Both the position numbers and the translations under genes were made by a program. From Heloderma charlesbogerti (taxonomy: Eukaryota > Chordata > Lepidosauria > Squamata > Helodermatidae), in the NCBI GenBank assembly GCA_026122225.1, contig JANEZZ010000739.1:248001-312000 (forward strand): a stretch of DNA of 64,000 nucleotides. Reading direction: 5' to 3'. Below the pieces are notes generated by a model. That model saw only the letters and a list, made by a program, of their open reading frames with translations, did not search any database and was not told the DNA's origin. Numbering within the stretch: the first letter of the stretch is position 1; the number at the start of each line of letters is the position of its first letter. This document shows, piece by piece, positions 34,033 to 43,413 of this stretch.

Positions 34033-34990
34033 ACAGACACTCTAGAGTCTAGAGCATCATGCTTCCTATCCATGATCACAAAGGACATATTTGTGGCTTT
34101 TTCCTAAAGAGCCCTGTGAATTGTAATTTGGTGTTGTTATGGTCAGGCTCCCCTCAGAATTGGGATGGGGGATTTTTTCTTAAGGAAGCTTAAAAAAAAA
34201 AATGAGTGAAGCGTGACAGGGAGGGCTCGCTACCGGAGACAGGAAAGGCCTTGCTAGCCTCTCCTTAACTGGAAATTATGCTCCTGGGCATGTTCCCATC
34301 TGGGGGTACGTTGATGCGCTACACTGTTCACATTGGGAAGGATATTGGGTTAAATCCAACATCATGCAGTTAGACTTCCACTCCTGTAATGGGACTTCCC
34401 TTGGTTCTTTTCCATGCAGCCACTGCGCACACCCTAAACCTCCACCCTCTCAAACAGATCTGGGGCTTGCACAGAGGGTTGTAAGGGGGGAATCTGTTCC
34501 ACCAGAAGTTTCCATTCTGCTGGAGGATGGCCAGCCTTGGATACAACCCATTGTGTTTTGTTTTGTTTCTTTTGGATTGTACCTCATTCATGTGGTGGGG
34601 CTGATGTCACGGAGGCATCCCACCATCTCTGTGCATAGATTTGTTCCTTCCATGCATGGCTAATGAAAGGGTGTCACTGGCATACTGCACAGTGATTGGT
34701 GGGAGTCGGCAGTGTTGCCATGGGTGCTGGGACTGTGTCTGATGGCATTGCTACAATTTTTGGACAGTCATCATAATCATCCAGAAATTCTTAACATTCA
34801 CATGTTAAAGTTGAGAACTGCCAAATTTTGAACATTCCCTGTAGCATACACATGGCCTAACACTGATGAGAGTATTACATTCCACCCATAAGCAATGAAA
34901 GGGTAGAAGGTCCGTCATTTTACCACTCTTTGATCACCCTCACTGTATGAAATGGTGATTAAACGGTGTTCATAGAGACCTATGCATTAG
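34033..34990. mobile_element. Intergenic with one MITE
   Basis: About 34,345-34,552 begins gggttaaatccaacatcatg and ends ggatacaaccca, ends shared with the family at 40,190-40,272. The remainder is unassigned. Confidence 0.45.
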
Positions 34991-35076
34991 GCTACAATCC
35001 TATGCACACTTAGCTGGGGGTAAGTCTCATTGACCTCAGTAGGGTTTAGTTCTGAGCAGACATGCATAGGATTGCA
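34991..35076. mobile_element. Short palindromic MITE, 'caatcctatgcacacttag' family
   Basis: Starts caatcctatgcacacttagc and ends gacatgcataggattgcac; about 86 bp, inverted ends. Confidence 0.7.
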
Positions 35077-35155
35077 CTTTAAGCAATCTTGAGTATGTTG
35101 CTGGTTGGAGCTCAGTGGGGAAAATGCAAACATGGGGCAAGTATTATATATTTAA

Positions 35156-35412
35156 CAGCACAAATCTACGGATGTTTTGACAGAAAAGGAGTAAAATCTA
35201 ACCTAATTCCTACTTAGAGTAGATCGATGAAATGAATGGGACTTCACTTAGTTATGGCTTACTTAAATCCCACTCATTTCAATGGGTCTACTCTAAGCAG
35301 GACTTGGGTTAGATCTTACCCAAGAAGTCCTACAACTTTTGGCTATGCTGGCAGGGGAATGCTGGGAGTTGTAGAACCTTTTTCTGTCTAAACATGTATA
35401 GGACTGCACCCT
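35156..35412. mobile_element. Palindromic MITE interrupted by a second MITE
   Basis: The outer element runs cacaaatctacggatgtttt...aaacatgtataggactgcacc with the agtcctacaact / gggagttgtag core. It is split at about 35,190 by an inner element (35,191-35,319) with 33-bp inverted ends gtaaaatctaacctaattcc / gggttagatcttac. Confidence 0.75.
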
Positions 35413-35785
35413 AAGGCATATATAAATAGCTGTCTAGAAGTGCACGTTACACATCAGTTTCAACATCAGCCCTTCCAGTAAGGTTATGTGGAGAGAGGCC
35501 TTCCAAAACAGCAATGTGGTTCTCTGCACTGGTGGAACAAGTCACATGGGTTAGGAGCCACAGCACGCACAGTGATTCTCTCACACCCAGCCTGCAATCT
35601 CTTTAAATAAACTCATTCTACAAGAACATGATTTGATATATTTGGAGGTAAGCCTGAAATGGAAGCTCTGCTGAACTGTAAGTGGTTGAAGAAAAGCTAC
35701 TTTCTATGAGGGACAACTGTACGGGGTTTCATCTGGATTAGAACAATGGGAGGGCAGCTACATTTTGTTTCACATAACATATTAG
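35413..35785. other. No recognisable gene
   Basis: Nothing recognised in this short stretch. Confidence 0.4.
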
Positions 35786-36062
35786 AGGGCTAGAGAAAGT
35801 GTGGCCCTCCAAATGTTGCTGGATTTCAACTCTCATCAGCCCCAGCCAGCATAGCCCATAGTGAGGGATGATGGGAGTTGCAGTCCAATGACATCTAGAG
35901 AGCCACACATTCCCCATCTCCACTATAGTGCAGTGTTCCCCAACCTGGTGCCTCCAGCTCTTTGGCCTATAATTCACATCAGCCCCAGCCAGCATGGCCA
36001 ATGGTGAGGGATGATGGGAGTTGTAGTTCTACACATATGGACGGTTCCAGGTGTGGGGAAAG
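35786..36062. mobile_element. Two adjacent 'ctacaactcccatcagcccc' MITEs
   Basis: Copies at about 35,786-35,925 and 35,935-36,062 show the palindromic layout (ccaacctggtgcc...ggtgtggggaaag) and core catcagccccagccagcat. This family is common throughout the window. Confidence 0.7.
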
Positions 36063-36754
36063 ATTGCCTAGCCTTTTCTTGTACCTTGTACCAACTCTGA
36101 GGTTCGTTTTTCACACCTGCTAATTGAAACAAATCATGCTGCTGTTGAAGGCACATCCACAGGGGCCAGCTGAAATGTTGGCAACACTGCAAGTGTTGAG
36201 TCAGAATACCAGAATGACTCTTGGCCAGTTCTGTGCAGGAGTGTCTGGGTTGAGAGGACATGGGCAAGAATTGGGCTTGTCGTAAAATATGTGTTTGCTT
36301 GTATTGGTGTACTGCAGTTCATCTCATGTTGTCGTCGGTGTCATTGACAAGCCACATGTAGAATCTTTATTGTGGCAAAGAAGTAGGTTGGACTATGAAA
36401 CTGAAGTGAAGCAATCACATGATCATTTCAACACAGACATGGTATCAGCCTGAATCCACTCCTCCCATTCCTCAGCATGCTATAAGAGTTATGGAAATAT
36501 ATTTTCCATTCCATTCTGATACATCCCAAGATATAATTCTGCATCTGATAGGACATGTAGTAGAAATGTGGAAGACCATTATAATTTCAAGGAATTAGTG
36601 GTGAACAACAATTGTCCCTTTCTGTGTCTAGACTTCCAGTTGGGCCTGTTGCTTTAAGTAGCCAGCTATGCTTCTCACTTTCTTATTATTTCTCAGAAGC
36701 AAACTCTTCTGGCAAGTTCATATAGGCTTCTGCCTCAAATAAGTTCAGTTACAA
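36063..36754. other. No recognisable gene
   Basis: Unassigned sequence. Confidence 0.4.
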
Positions 36755-37229
36755 TAGCCCTGTTCAGACAGCATGCTAAGCCATGACGGTTAGGAGTTTT
36801 GAGCTAACCATGTTGGCTTAGTGTGATGTCTGAACAGGTGTCTCTCCCAAACATGGTGGTTTATTAACCATGGTCTAACCACATTCACTAACCACTTGCT
36901 GCAAGATGGTTAGTGGGCTCTACCATGGCTTAGCATAATGTCTGAACAGCCTCCGTGGTTAACTGAGAGCTGCCATAGAGCTCTGCAGCAAGAGCAGCCA
37001 AAGAAGGAGTAGCCGCCAAGCACCAAAATGGTCGACAGTGCAAAGGGCACTGGGATGCATGGCCTCCCATCCAGTGGGAGGGAGGGTGGTTAGAGAATGG
37101 TTAGTCCAACCATGTTGTGAAACATGATTACCTGCATGTGCGGCAGTAGCACTTGCCATGGTTAGCGGTAACCACCATGCACCATGGTTGCCTAACCACC
37201 CTTCCCCAATGTGCGTCTGAACAGGGCCA
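36755..37229. mobile_element. MITE with 'agccctgttcagaca' ends
   Basis: Begins agccctgttcagacagcatg and ends gcgtctgaacagggcc; internal inverted copies of the same motif (ggcttagtgtgatgtctgaac, ggcttagcataatgtctgaac) show a multiple-palindrome structure. About 475 bp without coding capacity. Confidence 0.75.
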
Positions 37230-37949
37230 ATGCCGTTTAAGCATCTTACAAAGGAACAAAGCTATAGGCCTAGATATGCCCTGATTCCCAAGATGTACAT
37301 ATGCCACTACTATGTTGTTCAATTCCTTGCGTGTTTTTAAAAGTTGTTCCCTATCCATTTGAGTAGATGCCTGATCCATTACTCGAGAGCCCACCCCATG
37401 AAGGAATCCCCGCCAGTTATCTCTGATTTGCGATCTGAGATTACACTGGCAATTCACCTGTGTGCTGCTCTCCTACCATGGACTAGAGATGACACCAGGG
37501 GTGCAGGCAACAGGGTACTCAGTTGGTGCTGGGAGGAGCCACTTATCCCAGTGCCATCTGGGTCCGATGGCATAGCATGTGCTCCCCCCCCCCGGACAAC
37601 GTGCAGTACACTCACGGGTCCTATAGCCTGTGACTTGGCCAGTGCTTGGACAGGTGGCTGCTTCTCCCAGCACTAGCCAAGACCCATACTCGATCTCTCA
37701 GCACAGAGAAAGTCAAAATGAGATGGGGGGTATAGCCATGCCCACTGATGTCATCCTCCTTGCAGAGGGCCTGGTGGGGGACAATTCAGCCCCACACCTA
37801 AAACATCTGTCATTGTCGTCCCCACACTATAGTAGTAACGTATGTACTGAACTGAGATCCATGCTCAGGCAAACCATGGCAGATTCAGGCCACAAAGTGT
37901 TGTTCTCCTTCTCTTGGGAGTTTCAGGAGTTGTGTGTTCAGACCGAGCT
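37230..37949. other. No recognisable gene
   Basis: Unassigned. Open frames on both strands at 37,344-37,676 have no domain. Confidence 0.4.
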
Positions 37950-38047
37950 TCAACAACACTTCTCCAAAATGCCGCTGAAGATATATGATGAGACCAGGAG
38001 GAGAAGCATCACTATGGAGCGGAGAATCCAGACATAGAGAGGTACGG
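37950..38047 (-). CDS. Transmembrane exon of Ig-superfamily receptor (copy A)
   Basis: A minus-strand exon after acceptor gatcaggcctag, phase 1, encoding VPLYVWILRSIVMLLLLVSS, then YIFSGILEKCC and TGA at 37,950-37,952. It is paralogous to 12,481-12,620: YVW(I/F)LRS and LLLLVS are shared and the arginine at the membrane edge is kept. The tail is only a few residues long and ends in two cysteines (possible palmitoylation, inferred). The arginine suggests pairing with an ITAM adaptor such as FcR-gamma. No Ig exon is visible between this exon and the leader-like exon at 40,413, so copy A is probably incomplete. Confidence 0.55.
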
Positions 38048-38335
38048 CTAGGCCTGATCAAACAGAGAAAGTATGGCATATTTTATGTGTATTGTGCAAA
38101 CACACGATCAAAATGGTTTGACTAAAACAACCTTCCGTTGAGCAATCTTACGCCATGGTTATGCCAGCTGCACAACAAGCAGTCATTCTGCTGACATAGC
38201 AGTGGCGTATCTGTGACCCAGCAGAACCATGAGTATAGGTTTGCTCTGCCCATCATGATGCAAACCTGGAACACTGACATCCGACTCAAAACATTTATAG
38301 CATTTGTAGTCTTGCTGTTTGAATAGTGTCAATGT
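38048..38335. other. Intron-like stretch
   Basis: No recognised element. A minus-strand DYKCYKC-type stretch here was examined as an Ig remnant and not accepted. Confidence 0.35.
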
Positions 38336-38536
38336 CAGTGGTGGCTGGTGACTCCAGTTTTGGAGGGGCCGTGCCTCCATCCAGGGCTTTAGTTATAACC
38401 AGCCAAAACTCTAAAGGTGCTATCCAAGGGATAAGGTTCAGCACATTGGATAGCACCTTTAGAGATTTGGCTGGTGGCGTTTAAGCCCAGAATGGATCCA
38501 CCGCCCCTCGGGGACTGGAGTCACCAGCCACCACAG
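38336..38536. mobile_element. 201-bp MITE, 'cagtggtggctggtgactcc' ends
   Basis: The ends cagtggtggctggtgactcc and ggagtcaccagccaccacag are inverted. An inner palindrome (actctaaaggtgctatccaa / tggatagcacctttagag) adds a second stem. Confidence 0.75.
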
Positions 38537-39224
38537 CTCAACGTTTATTTTTTAGCAGTCAGGTCAATTTGGACAAAAATGAATGCTCTCTGTTAAATGC
38601 TTATGGAATTTGCTATGAATGCAGGACTTCTGCTTGTCTAAATCTTTTTTTACAATTAAGGCCTACAAGATCAAAGCCACTCACTCACTGCTTGGAGGTC
38701 ACTTTTCCTTTCCAGTGTTTCTGCCATTGCTGTTGGAGCAAATATAGTTACCTGGGCTCAGTGACAATCAGAAACACTTACAGAAAACATTTAACCATAC
38801 ATCAAGTTAAGACCAGCTCAAGGAATTGCCAGCCTTGTAATTCCTGGAGCATCTCCAGGTCAGCTATCAAATTTGTTTAGCTCGACTCTAGCTGATACAC
38901 ATAGAGATTGGCAGAATTACAAAAAAAGTTAGGAAAAAATGTTTAGTGGGGTAAAAAAAAAAATCCAAAATAGCCCAATGAGGTGGGCAGGGGGAGGGTG
39001 GATGGAAAACCAAGGGGGGGGGAATGGAATGGAGTATGCTGGAAAAGGGCATAGCTGGCTGGCTGGTTGGAACCCTGAAAAGGAGCACTTCCACACTGCA
39101 ACATTTTGTTGCAGGTCCCACTTGGAATCTATTGGACTCCTTGACCATATCAATCTCACCACTGACCCCCCAATCTATGATGATCTGAAGCGTAATCAAA
39201 GAGAAGACAAAAAAGTAGTAGAAC
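38537..39224. other. No recognisable gene
   Basis: Unassigned; open frames on both strands without domains. Confidence 0.4.
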
Positions 39225-39360
39225 AGCCTTTCCCAACCTGGTGCCTTCCAGATATTCTGGACTACAACTCCCAGGATTCCCAAGTGTTGGCCACGCTGGC
39301 TGGGACTGATGGAAGTTGAAGTCCAAAACATCTAGAGGGCACCAGGTTGGGGAAGGCTGC
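39225..39360. mobile_element. Palindromic MITE, 'ccaacctggtgcc' family
   Basis: Runs agcctttcccaacctggtgc...gcaccaggttggggaaggct. The outer 25 bases are almost exact reverse complements and the core is ctacaactcccaggattccc. Confidence 0.8.
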
Positions 39361-39735
39361 CCTGCAGACATGTATCCACTGGCAGTCAGGTTTGGGAACT
39401 TCACCACTGGAGTGCCATAAAAATGTGTGCAAACATTCGGGATGCACTTTGTACAGTGTGTATACATTTATTATTTTTTGGCTCGCTAGAAAATATGGGA
39501 TATAAAGGCAACTAGAGATCTCACTCTCTCTGGACATCTCTACATTAAAAGAAAATCTGGGAGCCCCCCGGAGCATCTTCTTCCATCTCTGTGGCATGAT
39601 AAGAATTGGCTCATTGGACAAGGAAAACGACCAAACGCCCTTTCTCACCAGCCCGTATATCTTTCAATGAAAACTCCTCTATCTAGTGGCTGAAAAATGG
39701 TGGTGCACCCCATTGTATTTAAATACCTCACTTAG
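39361..39735. other. No recognisable gene
   Basis: Unassigned sequence. Confidence 0.4.
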
Positions 39736-39868
39736 GGCTCATTCCTATGCAAGTGTAGACAGAAAAAAAGGCCTACAACTCCCAGAATGCCCCAGCTGGC
39801 CATGCTGGCTGGGGCATGCTGGGCGTTGTAGGCCTTTTTTCTGTCTAAATTTGCATAGGATTGCACCT
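39736..39868. mobile_element. Palindromic MITE, 'tcctatgcaagtgtagac' family
   Basis: Near-perfect palindrome: cctacaactcccagaatgcc and ggcatgctgggcgttgtagg form a long stem around gccatgctggc. Confidence 0.8.
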
Positions 39869-40189
39869 TTAAACTGTTTGTTTTTTTAACTACACTTTTT
39901 GACAAGGATAGCGCAGGAGGCGCTCTGGATAACGACGGTGTCATGTAACGGCCCGCAAACTCCCGTGGGTGGCCAGTCACGAGTGCACTATAAATGCCTC
40001 GTGTAAAGACAGCCTCTCTCTCTCTCAACAGAATGCACTTCAGAGGTAATACACCTACCATTCCTTGTCTGTGCCTTCTTGTCTTCATTGAATTGGCCAT
40101 TATATTCTGTTGTTCCTGGGGGGCAGAAGAGCAAATGAATGAATGAAGAGTCTCTTAAAGCTTTACTGGGGATGCATGTGGGAGAGCTT
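39869..40189. other. No recognisable gene
   Basis: Contains a segment (acggcccgcaaactcccgtg ggtggccagtcacgag) that looks like a palindromic repeat fragment. Otherwise unassigned. Confidence 0.35.
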
Positions 40190-40272
40190 GGGCTGTATCT
40201 AACGTTGTTGCACTTAGGCCTCATTCATTTCAATGGGTCTACTTTAAGTAGGGCTAGCATTGGATACAACCC
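40190..40272. mobile_element. Short MITE, 'gggctgtatctaac' ends
   Basis: gggctgtatctaac and ttggatacaaccc are inverted ends; the interior ttcatttcaatgggtctact is shared with the inner MITE at 35,191-35,319. Confidence 0.6.
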
Positions 40273-40412
40273 ATTAATTCCACTCTCTGCTGTAAACTGA
40301 ATCAGTGCTAGATACTGTTGTCATATTAGACGAGAGGAAGGAAAATTCTGCCTTTCTAATGCTCATAATGCAGCACCGCAGAATCAGTGCTTAGTTTGGC
40401 CCACAGACTCAC

Positions 40413-40472
40413 CTGGAATGCCGCATATCTCTAAATCTATATCCAAACACCAGGCAGCTGTGGACAGAACAC
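40413..40472 (-). CDS. Short phase-1 leader/linker exon of Ig receptor (copy A)
   Basis: A 60-nt minus-strand exon candidate with acceptor gtgctcttgcag and donor CCAG|GTGAGTCTG. The phase-1 frame reads VLSTAAWCLDIDLEICGIPG. It matches the exons at 23,872 and 8,893 in phase, splice sites and the WCL motif, but lacks 15 nt (five codons) after it. The transmembrane exon at 37,950 lies 2.4 kb downstream in minus sense; no Ig exon was found between. Confidence 0.45.
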
Positions 40473-41320
40473 CTGCAAGAGCACACACAGTGCAGCAACA
40501 TTTAGCTGAAGAAAGACAGTGAGTTACAATGGTAACACTGTTAAGGAAAGGTGATAATACTCGCCCAGCTCCCCAAGTAGTAGGAAGCCCAAGGGACAGC
40601 CTCTTTACAGCTGTGTTTCCTTGTAATGAAAGACAGCACTGGATAGTCATGCTTTCTTTGCAATATCTGTTCATTTTCACATGTACAAACTCAGCACTTT
40701 GGAAGCAAATGTCTCCTAAAGCAGGCAGCACAACCACTGATTCTGCCTCAGATTCCACTAAGATCAACAGAGGGTGCTTCCAGACAGACAGCTCCTAATG
40801 CTGCCAAGTAAAACAACACATTGTGGAGTTATTCCATCTTTTTCTCCTTAATGGGGGAAAGAAAAAAGATGGAAGAAGTGGTGGGGAAACATAGGAGGGA
40901 AGACAACAATATCTGGAGCCCCATACATTTCCATAAATAAGGCAGGGTGATGGCATGCTAAAACCCACATCTGGAAACACCCAGAGTTGACCCCAGTTTC
41001 AGCCAATTCCAACCAAAAATGCTTTGCCCTCTTTGATTAGAAAAGTAACTCAAGGGCAGGGGACACATAAGGAAATCCCCCAAAAGTATCTCCTCACCAT
41101 TCAGTGTTCACTTCTCATCTTTCTATGGGACTTCACCCAAAGTAAATTAGCATCCCTCTGAAGCAGCACAATCAGTGTCTGAATATAACTTGCAAAGATA
41201 CAAATATAACCCTCTTTTTAAGTAATTCCCCTCTGCCTTCAGAGGCTTTCCCTGTCAGTCCAGTACAAGCTCTGCACATGCTCTCTTTTACATGTCTTTG
41301 GTAACCCAGCTTCCCACAAC
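40473..41320. mobile_element. Mostly MITE: 'gggtgcttccagacagac' ends
   Basis: About 40,769-40,983 begins gggtgcttccagacagacag and ends catctggaaacaccc, inverted ends of a MITE. Relatives occur at about 51,110-51,305 and from 51,537. The rest is unassigned. Confidence 0.5.
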
Positions 41321-42015
41321 TAAGGATGGTGCGGACTCCTGATTCCATCCAGGAATCCAGCGGGAACCACACACACCCCTGCACCCCCAAGCTGCACTCA
41401 CCGAGCCCTTGCCCCTAGTTGCCCCTGCCCGCACTCACCAAGCCGCCCTTACTCATCCGGGTGGTGGCATCAAGCTCCGCAATCACCATTTTTCGGGAAA
41501 GAATGGCGATCACGAAAACGCACATATTTGCATATATGCAAAACAAGGCTGTGAATAGCCCATATAAGCAAGATTACAGGCATTTCCTTGTCTGTAATCT
41601 TGCTTATATGGGCTATTCACAGCCCCATTTTGCATTTGGGCAAATATGAGCATTTGCAAAAACGCGCACACTTGCATACATGCAAAATGGGGCCATGAAT
41701 GGCCCGTATACGCAAGATTACAGGCAAGCAAACACCTGTAACAGTGTGCATATGGGTGATTCAAGGCCCCATTTTGTATATATGCAAATATGAGCATTTT
41801 CACAATTGCCATTTTATTTTTTAAAAAATGGCGATCGCAGAGCTTGCCGAGGCCGGCCAGGTGAATGTGGGTGGCTCAGTGAGTGGCAGGGAGCTCGAAC
41901 ACAGGTCCAGGTGCACATGAGTAGGGGTAGGGGCAGGGGCTGGGCAGGTGCCCAGAGAACCCAGACGGGGAGCGTCTGCCCAGCCCCTTCCCCCACTTGC
42001 ATGCAAAGATGTCAC
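41321..42015. repeat. Complex palindromic repeat region
   Basis: Multiple inverted blocks (aatcaccattttt...aaaaaatggcgat, atttgcatatatgcaaaa, caaaatggggcc) surround an exact 33-bp-arm hairpin at 41,547-41,624. Limits are uncertain. It resembles a MITE of the tagggatg group. Confidence 0.55.
41547..41624. repeat. Perfect 33-bp-arm hairpin
   Basis: 41,547-41,579 and 41,592-41,624 are exact reverse complements with a 12-nt loop. Confidence 0.85.
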
Positions 42016-42163
42016 CCTTTCACTCCATCCAATCTCTTCCTTTGACTTACAAAGATGCCAGACAATGTTCATTGGGGAGAAGGACTAGGTCTTCAGGCTG
42101 ATCCTTCTCAGCCTCTCTTCTCATTTGTACTCCCTGAGTCCCCTACTTCTCCCAGCTCAGTCA

Positions 42164-43413
42164 TTGTTGTTGTTTATTCGTTCAGTCGCTTCCGACTCTT
42201 CATGACTTCATGGACCAGCCCACGCCAGAGCTTCCTGTCAGCCGTTGCCACCCCCAGCTCCCCCAAGGTCGAGTCTGTCACCTCCAGAATATCATCCATC
42301 CATCTTGCCCTTGGTCGGCCCCTCTTCCTTTTGCTTTCCACTTTCCCTAGCATCAGCACCTTCTCCAGGGTATCCTGTCTTCTCATTATGTGGCCAAAGT
42401 ACTTCAGTTTTGCCTTTAATATCATTCCCTCAAGTGAGCAGTCTGGCTTTATTTCCTGGAGTATGGACTGGTTTGATCTTCTTGCAGTCCAAGGCACTCT
42501 CAGAATTTTCCTCCAGCACCACAGTTCAAAAGCACCTATCTTCCTTCACTCAGCCTTCTTTATGGTCCAGCTCTCGCAGCCATAGGTTACTACGGGGAAT
42601 ACCATTGCTTTAACTATGCAGACCTTTGTTGTCAGTGTGATGTCTCTGTTCTTAACTATTTTATCAAGATTTGTCATTGCTCTCCTCCCAAGAAGTAAAC
42701 ATCTTCTGATTTCCTGGCTGCAGTCAGCGTCTGCAGTAATCTTTGCACCTAGAAAGACAAAGTCTGTCACTGCCTCCACATTTTCCCCCTCTATTTGCCA
42801 GTTATCAATCAAGCTGGTTGCCATAATCTTGGTGTTTTGGGTTTTTTTTTGAGGTTTAACTGCAACCCAGCTTTTGCACTTTCTTCTTTCACCCTCGTCA
42901 TGAGGTTCCTCAGCTCCTCCTCGCTTTCAGCCATCAAAGTGGTATCATCTACTTATCGGAGATTGTTAATGTTTCTTCCAGCAATTTTGACTCCAGCCTT
43001 GGCTTCATCAAGCCCAGCACGTCGCATGATGTGTTCTGCGTACAGGTTGAATAGGTAGGGTGAGAGTATACAACCCTGCCATACTCCTTTCCCAATCTTA
43101 AACCAGTCCGTTGTTCCATGGTCTGTTCCTACGGTTGCTACTTGGTTGTTATACAGATTCCTCAGGAGGCAGACAAGATGACTTGGTATCCCCATACCAC
43201 CAAGAACTTGCTACAATTTGTTATGATCCACACAGTCAAAGGCTTTAGAATAGTCAATAAAACAGAAATAGATGTTTTTCTGAAACTCCCTGGCTTTCTC
43301 CATTATCCAGCGGATATTGGCAATTTGGTCTCTAGTTCCTCTGCCTTTTCTAAACCCAGCTTGTACATCTGGCAATTCTCATTCCATGAATTGCTGGAGT
43401 CTACCTTACAAGA
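42164..43413 (-). mobile_element. Older RTE-clade LINE, 3' part
   Basis: A minus-strand degenerate relative of BovB. Readable pieces include KLKYFGHIMRRQDTLEKVLM, RGRPRARWMDDI, IKKAE and, upstream, GVWQGCILSPYLFNLYAEHI, and AFDCVDH remnants. The 3' end is at ttgttgtttattcgttcagt. It is interrupted at 43,413 by BovB copy 2 and resumes at 46,632. Confidence 0.85.

Noticed and set aside
38183..38380. Minus-strand frame with DYKCYKC, resembling the end of an Ig domain
   Set aside because: No B-strand cysteine, no splice sites in phase 1 and overlap with a MITE; similarity too short.
41510..41812. 100-codon minus frame with repeated 'AYMQ/AYIQ...AVNSPYKQDYR' units
   Set aside because: Repetition reflects the nested palindrome at 41,455-41,835, not a repeat protein.
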